Assembly (NCBI GenBank): GCA_026874595.1
Contig: CM049311.1
Coordinates: forward strand, 37,714,676-37,778,675
Length of the DNA: 64,000 nt
Direction: 5' to 3'
Source of the DNA: Sipunculus nudus
Lineage: Eukaryota > Annelida > Sipuncula > Golfingiida > Sipunculidae
How positions within the stretch are numbered: position 1 is the stretch's first letter; the number at the start of each line of letters is the position of its first letter. The notes under the pieces were generated by a model, which was not told the origin of the DNA, searched no databases, and saw only the letters and a program-made list of their open reading frames with translations. Both the position numbers and the translations under genes were made by a program. Shown here piece after piece: positions 11,601 through 17,600 of the stretch.

Positions 11601-14600
11601 CACATATTGTATCCATTTGGTCTTGAATCTTCTAATATGACATTCAAGGATCTCTGTGGAAACCTGAAATTAGTTCATGGTGACCTATATTCTGCAAGAC
11701 AGGTCCAAGAACAAGACCTAAGCACCCTATAGGACAAATTTGCCAAAGTTGGACCTAGAACCTTCTAATTTGATTAAGATCCAGGGAGGTTCCTGTTAAA
11801 ATTTCTTGGAAACCTGAAAAAAAATTTCACTGTGACCTATATTCTGCGAGCTGTGTAAAAAAAAATTTTAGCACTCAATTAATCAGATGGGCACTAAATG
11901 TAGCCGTTGGTTGAAGAAACTTCCAACTTAGCATGTAGGGAGTTCCTGGTGGAAACATTTTAGAAAGCCTTAACAAGGTCACTTTAACCCATTCTAAGGA
12001 TTATTGGCAAAATGCATGATTTTGAGCACTCTGGGAGTCATTTTAACCACTGTTCAAGGTTCCTTAATTTCAGCTGAGCGTCATGGCCCATGTGCAACTT
12101 ATTTCTTTCTTTATAACAATTTTGTTTCTCAATGCTTTCGCACAAATGCCTGCTAACCTAATTACATAAGTCTTATATGTTTGATACTGATTTTGTCTTA
12201 GGAGATTGCAAAGAACTACAAAACAGTATTTTATTTTATCAATTCCCTGGAATGTCTTAATTTTGGAAGGAATGTTTTTTATGCTCACACACGCACACAC
12301 AACACATAGCAGATCATTCAGATGAATAAATCAATGTTTGGTGGTAAGGGCCGTAAGGCCAATTTACATAAACTTTATTTGAATATAATTTACAAAGCAG
12401 GGCAAAATTGCTGCCCTGAACCAGGGTGGGGCTCAGCACGCCCCTACATCCAGCTTCACAAAAACAAAATGATACATTCAATAAATATATACAAAACCAA
12501 GCATAGGGTAATTCTACAATAGAAGAAAAAGGAGGAGGGGTGGGAGGTGGAATTCAGCAATAAATCCAGCGAGGCAGCAAATGAAAAGTGAATATGATGC
12601 CGATAGAGACCCATATATAGCCTGGCAGATACAAATCCCGCGCCAAATGGCTAATTGTCTGTGATTGGCCAAAATTACCAGAAATGGCCTTGACTGCGGA
12701 CTGAGGTGAAGGTCAAGGACCAGTTAAATTTAGATAGTGTAAATCGTCTGCTGTGAACCGTATGTTCGCATAAAACCTGTTAGTCTTGCAAACTAACCGG
12801 AAATTTATGCTCACACACGCACACACAACACATAGCAGATCATTCAGATGAATAAATCAATGTTTGGTGGTAAGGGCCGTAAGGCCAATTTACATAAACT
12901 TTATTTGAATATAATTTACAAAGCAGGGCAAAATTGCTGCCCTGAACCAGGGTGGGGCTCAGCACGCCATGGGCCACATGTGGCCCCCCACCATGGCCCC
13001 TACCTACTTGCTGCTGAGCTGGATATGGATGGTAACAAATTACATAAATATCTCTGCTCCTGTGGTGCAGTGCATTTAATATAATTACATCAACAACAAA
13101 ATCGCTAATGTCCATATTTAGTGAAAGATCATAAGAACGCCGTCCAATGTGAAAAGTCCCATCAATATATGATATGTATATGAAGTTACACCTTATACCG
13201 TGGGGGTGCCCACCTGGGTCACCTAATAAGAATAAAAAGTCAAAACAGTATGCGATCTATACAATAAACTTTACACTATAGAGGTGCCCACTTGGGTCAC
13301 ACAACCAAAAGTGTAGCAATTCCAAATGGTATGCAATCAATACAATACACATAACATCATGGGGGTGCCCACTTGGGTCACCCCACAAAAACAAATAACA
13401 TAAATGTTCATATATTGCGCAGATATAAATAAAAACATGAAAGTGGCTGAACAGCTGCAGAAGTTACCAATACAGTCCAAATCTGTCTATGCACAGCCAA
13501 TTAAAACGGGCACTGCTGTTTCCAATCATAAACGCATATGTAATACATCATGATGCACCCTGAGTCCTTTCCTTGGAAGCCCACATGGGTCTTCACTTAT
13601 ATACACATACACAAGTTACATGCAATGAATGGTGAGGGCTCAAGCAGGCAAGGCAATAACATCACATTACTGACTAAGGTTGATAAATTTATTTCCCGGT
13701 ATACCTGTATGTACGGGTGCCCACTTGGGTCACCAAGTAAATATGAACCGACCTTACATGCAGAGCATGAACCACATTAAAATAAATGGCCTTATACGGC
13801 TGCCCACATAGGTCACCGACAGACCTTGCACCTAACCTATGATTCTATCATGTGGAGAAGAATAAAAACAAATAAAATAGACCACTCAATCAGGTGCCCA
13901 CTTGGGTCACCCAGGCATAATCCCTATGTATAACCCATGACTCTATAATATAACCCTGATGCTGTTGAAGCTAAAGTGGAGCCACAACAGCCGGAAGAAT
14001 ACTTCTTGGACAAAAAAAGGAACACTGCAAGAGGCTGAACTGGTAATAGAGACCACTGGGAGTGACCCTGGCTTTGACAGAATGAGTGGAAACTGCTCCA
14101 GACCTGTTTATATGCTTTTTTGGTCTGAAGTGATAAGCTATTGGCAACTAAGTACTGACCTACACCCATTAGCTCAGTGATGCTGGGGGAGCTGGAGCAG
14201 GGGTCGGGTTTTTGTTCACTCCGTGAGCCAGCTTGCGGAAGCGACCTACCTGCAATTGCGACAAAGTATAAGCTAGGTTTCCTTTCTGTTTTATATGCAT
14301 ACCTTTAACAAGAATATTGAACTTGAGAGATATCAGCACTAACCGCCTTATTAAGCACATTGTGTGCGGCTGTGGAGTGGATTTCTTGTTTAGAATATTA
14401 ACTAACGCCAGATTATCAGTCATCAATCTCAACTTCTTGTTGGACAATCGTTCACCCCATACCTCAAGAGCAGCGACAATGGGCCACAATTCCAGGGTTA
14501 CCATATCATAATCTTGCCAGGACACTGGCCATTTCCCATAGAACCATTCACTGCAGAGAACGGCGCCAAATCCTAAACTGACAGTGGCTTTAGTCTGTAA

Positions 14601-17600
14601 ATGTAATTCATCAGAGGAGATCCAGGATTCCTCGAGAAAAAATGACTTGCCATTAAAACAGTCTAAGAAATGTAGCCAAACCTTCAGGTCTAGTTTGACT
14701 TGATTTGTCAATCTGGTACGATGGTGCGGTAGTTTTAACCCATAAGTACGGTCAATAAGGCGCCTGAGAAAGGCCCTACCAGGCAGGACTACGACACAGG
14801 TAAAGTTTAAGAACCCTATCAGGGACTGGAGCTCCCGAAGTGTGGCCTTTTCCTTATACAGGAGGGCTGAAATAATCTCCCTAGCTTTTGTCAACTTATC
14901 CAAGGGCAACCTAGCATATTGCGCCTGGACATCAATTTCGATACCCAGAAAAGTAATTATCTGTGAAGGACCTTCTGTTTTATCATGTACAATTGGGACC
15001 CCTAGTTTATGACAAAGTGCAAGAAAGGCTTCCAGCAATTTCTTGCAAGAGGACTCAGTTTCCGCAATGAATAAAAAGTCGTCCAGGACATGTACCACCC
15101 TATTGGTTTGCATTTGTTTTTTGGTAATGAATTCTAATGCCGAACTAAATTTCTCAAAGAGACAGCATGACGACGAGCAGCCCATGGGCAAGCAGCGGTC
15201 AAAATAGTACTGTCCTTCCCACTTAAAACCTAACAGAGGATAGTTGTTCGGGGATATAGGCAGCAGACGGAACGCAGATTCTATATCGGTTTTTGCCATA
15301 AATGCTGCTTGGCCCAAAGGCTTGAGAAGTCTAATGGCATCATCAAATGTGGCATAATTAACGCTTATCAGTTCCCTGGGAATGCCTTCATTTACTGACT
15401 CGGATGAGGGGTAGGACAGGTTGTGAATTAACCTAAACTGACCAGGGTTCTTCTTCGGCACTACCCCAAGAGGAGACACTTTAAAATTTTGAAATGGAAT
15501 TGTATCATAAGGGCCCATTATCCTTCCTAACGAAAGCTCTTTGCTCAATTTGGCAGACACTACCTCGGGCTGACTGAGAGCTGAAGTGTGGTTTTCGCTT
15601 TGAGAATTTAATGCAGGCCCTTGGTATCCTATATCAAAACCCTCTAAGAAACCAGAATAGAGGAAATTCCTATCCCTAATGGGGTACCCTACCTCCGCAA
15701 GTAAATCATCTAGTACCTGACCGTTGATTGGGGAAGGCAACCTTTCTTTGGTTTGTATTAGGGGCCTGTCTCCTAACTTCCTGTCTCGGACCTGGGTACT
15801 GTTCTTTGCTGTTAGAATTTGCCTGGGGACGTTGTAAGCAGGATTTTCCCCCACAGAAACTGCATATGTGGGCATATGGGCATGGGTTTTTGGGACATTG
15901 CCTGTGCTTATTGAACCCAAAGCAAACCCCTGTTGGGTTTGCGCGAAAGGGCTGACCAGACTTATTAGATTTGGCATGACCCCTGTGGTTGTCACGCTTG
16001 GTCACGGCGTCCATCCATAGGTCAGGATGGCGCCGATCCCAGCGTCTCCCTGTGTGCGCCCTGAGCTTACGGAACTCTTAAGTCATAAGTACGCCAGTCA
16101 TATCCCTTACTGTACAGAGATCTAATAGACTCCATATAGGAACAAAGACGAGGGGCTTCACTACACAGGTTTGGGTTAGAACAATACACGCCCATGAATG
16201 TATGGAACGCAGACGTCCATTCGTACATATTCATTGAAGACTCAGTAAGGTCTTTCCTATCTTTAGAATTCTCAGATTTCTCTTTAGCAATGATCCAGTT
16301 AAGCTGGGACAGGTCTACATACTCGCCTTTCCAAATGGCGTCCTTATGTTTGGGATCCACCCTGTCTAAAACATTTATAATATCGTCATCATCAATGTTT
16401 TGCCTGCCATTATCTGGTGAGCCCTCACCTGAAATTTCTTCTACCATTTCCCCAGTGAGATCATCAGATCCTGCGATAAGTCCCTTTTTTACCAGCACGT
16501 CTTCAACCTGAGCTGCCACCATCTCTTTCACTTGTGTGGAGACAGCGTTCACGATGGCATTGATACTCTCCTGGCTCAGCGTACCAGCACTGCTGGGTCC
16601 AGCTTGAGTAGGAGTGGCAGGTTCCTGGGCAGGTGTTGGTATACCAGTTTGCGGTAGCGTGGTAGGTGACACGAGCCTAGTTCTCTTTGGCGTGGAGTTG
16701 CGCGCAGCGTCTTCGATGAGGCGACGTGGGGCCTTCCTTTTCCTTGTTTCAATTCGACGTCTGGAGCTCATCTGACAAAAGAGAACCAAACCACCCCAGA
16801 ATGTGACTTATACTTATATGGATGAAATCTGCCACAGTGAGACCCTGTTGCCGTTATAATTTGCATTGGACCTTCTGGTACAACCAGTAATAGATTACAT
16901 GTTACTCTTCATAAGTTCTTTCCAAATATATATGCAAGCTCCACAAATAAACAGACATTAAGGTTTCACAGACATTTTGACACAGCAAATGTATTGTTGC
17001 ATGGGTTTAAAACAATTATGCAGTATGCGCCTCTGACATAGCCAGAATAAAATCATTGCAAAAGAAAATTCTTCTATAAAATCACAAATCCACAAGGCAA
17101 ATAGAACGAATGTCAGGAGAAGTGAACGTAACAAGCAAAAACACTAAAGCAGCAACATACCCCAGGTTTAGCCACCTGGGTTAAAGAGCCAATTTGTTCA
17201 CCACGTGTGCAGCAAATCCCCCCCCCCCCCAGGTCGAAAATCAACACTGCCTGGGTGGAACAAAAAGCGGGTTGCCAAATCCCCCCTATCACAAGTGTTA
17301 AAGAACCAATACTTACGCCACCGGCGTAACATATACCTACACCACGGGTGTAGCAATGCCCCCCCTTCAAGAATAATCAACAAGTGTCAAAGCACCAAGA
17401 TCTACACCACGGGTGCAGAAATCCCCCCCTTCAAGAATAATCAACAAATGTCGAAGAAATATCTACACCACGGGTGTAGCAAATCCCCCTTCTTTCACCA
17501 ATAAACAAAACCCCTTGATAACTAATAAATACAGACAGGAGTGCCCCCTCCCCCCCCCCCCCCCCCGTCACTCATTAGCCTATCTATAAAAACCCCTGGA

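Larger units (their letters stand above)
12278..17500 (-). mobile_element. DIRS-like (tyrosine-recombinase) retroelement, decayed
   Basis: On the - strand, in order: a gag-like frame (16,789-16,067, continuing in another frame to 15,706), a reverse transcriptase/RNase H frame (15,995-14,169) and the N-terminal part of a tyrosine recombinase (14,169-13,924). There is no integrase or LTR. Near the 3' side are two identical 165 bp direct repeats (12,278-12,443 and 12,804-12,968), as would fit split direct repeats (B1-A2-B2) of Ngaro/DIRS elements, although I did not find the matching A1 repeat. Palindrome arrays flank the coding part. The limits are approximate. It lies antisense in GPCR intron 10. 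Confidence 0.8.
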
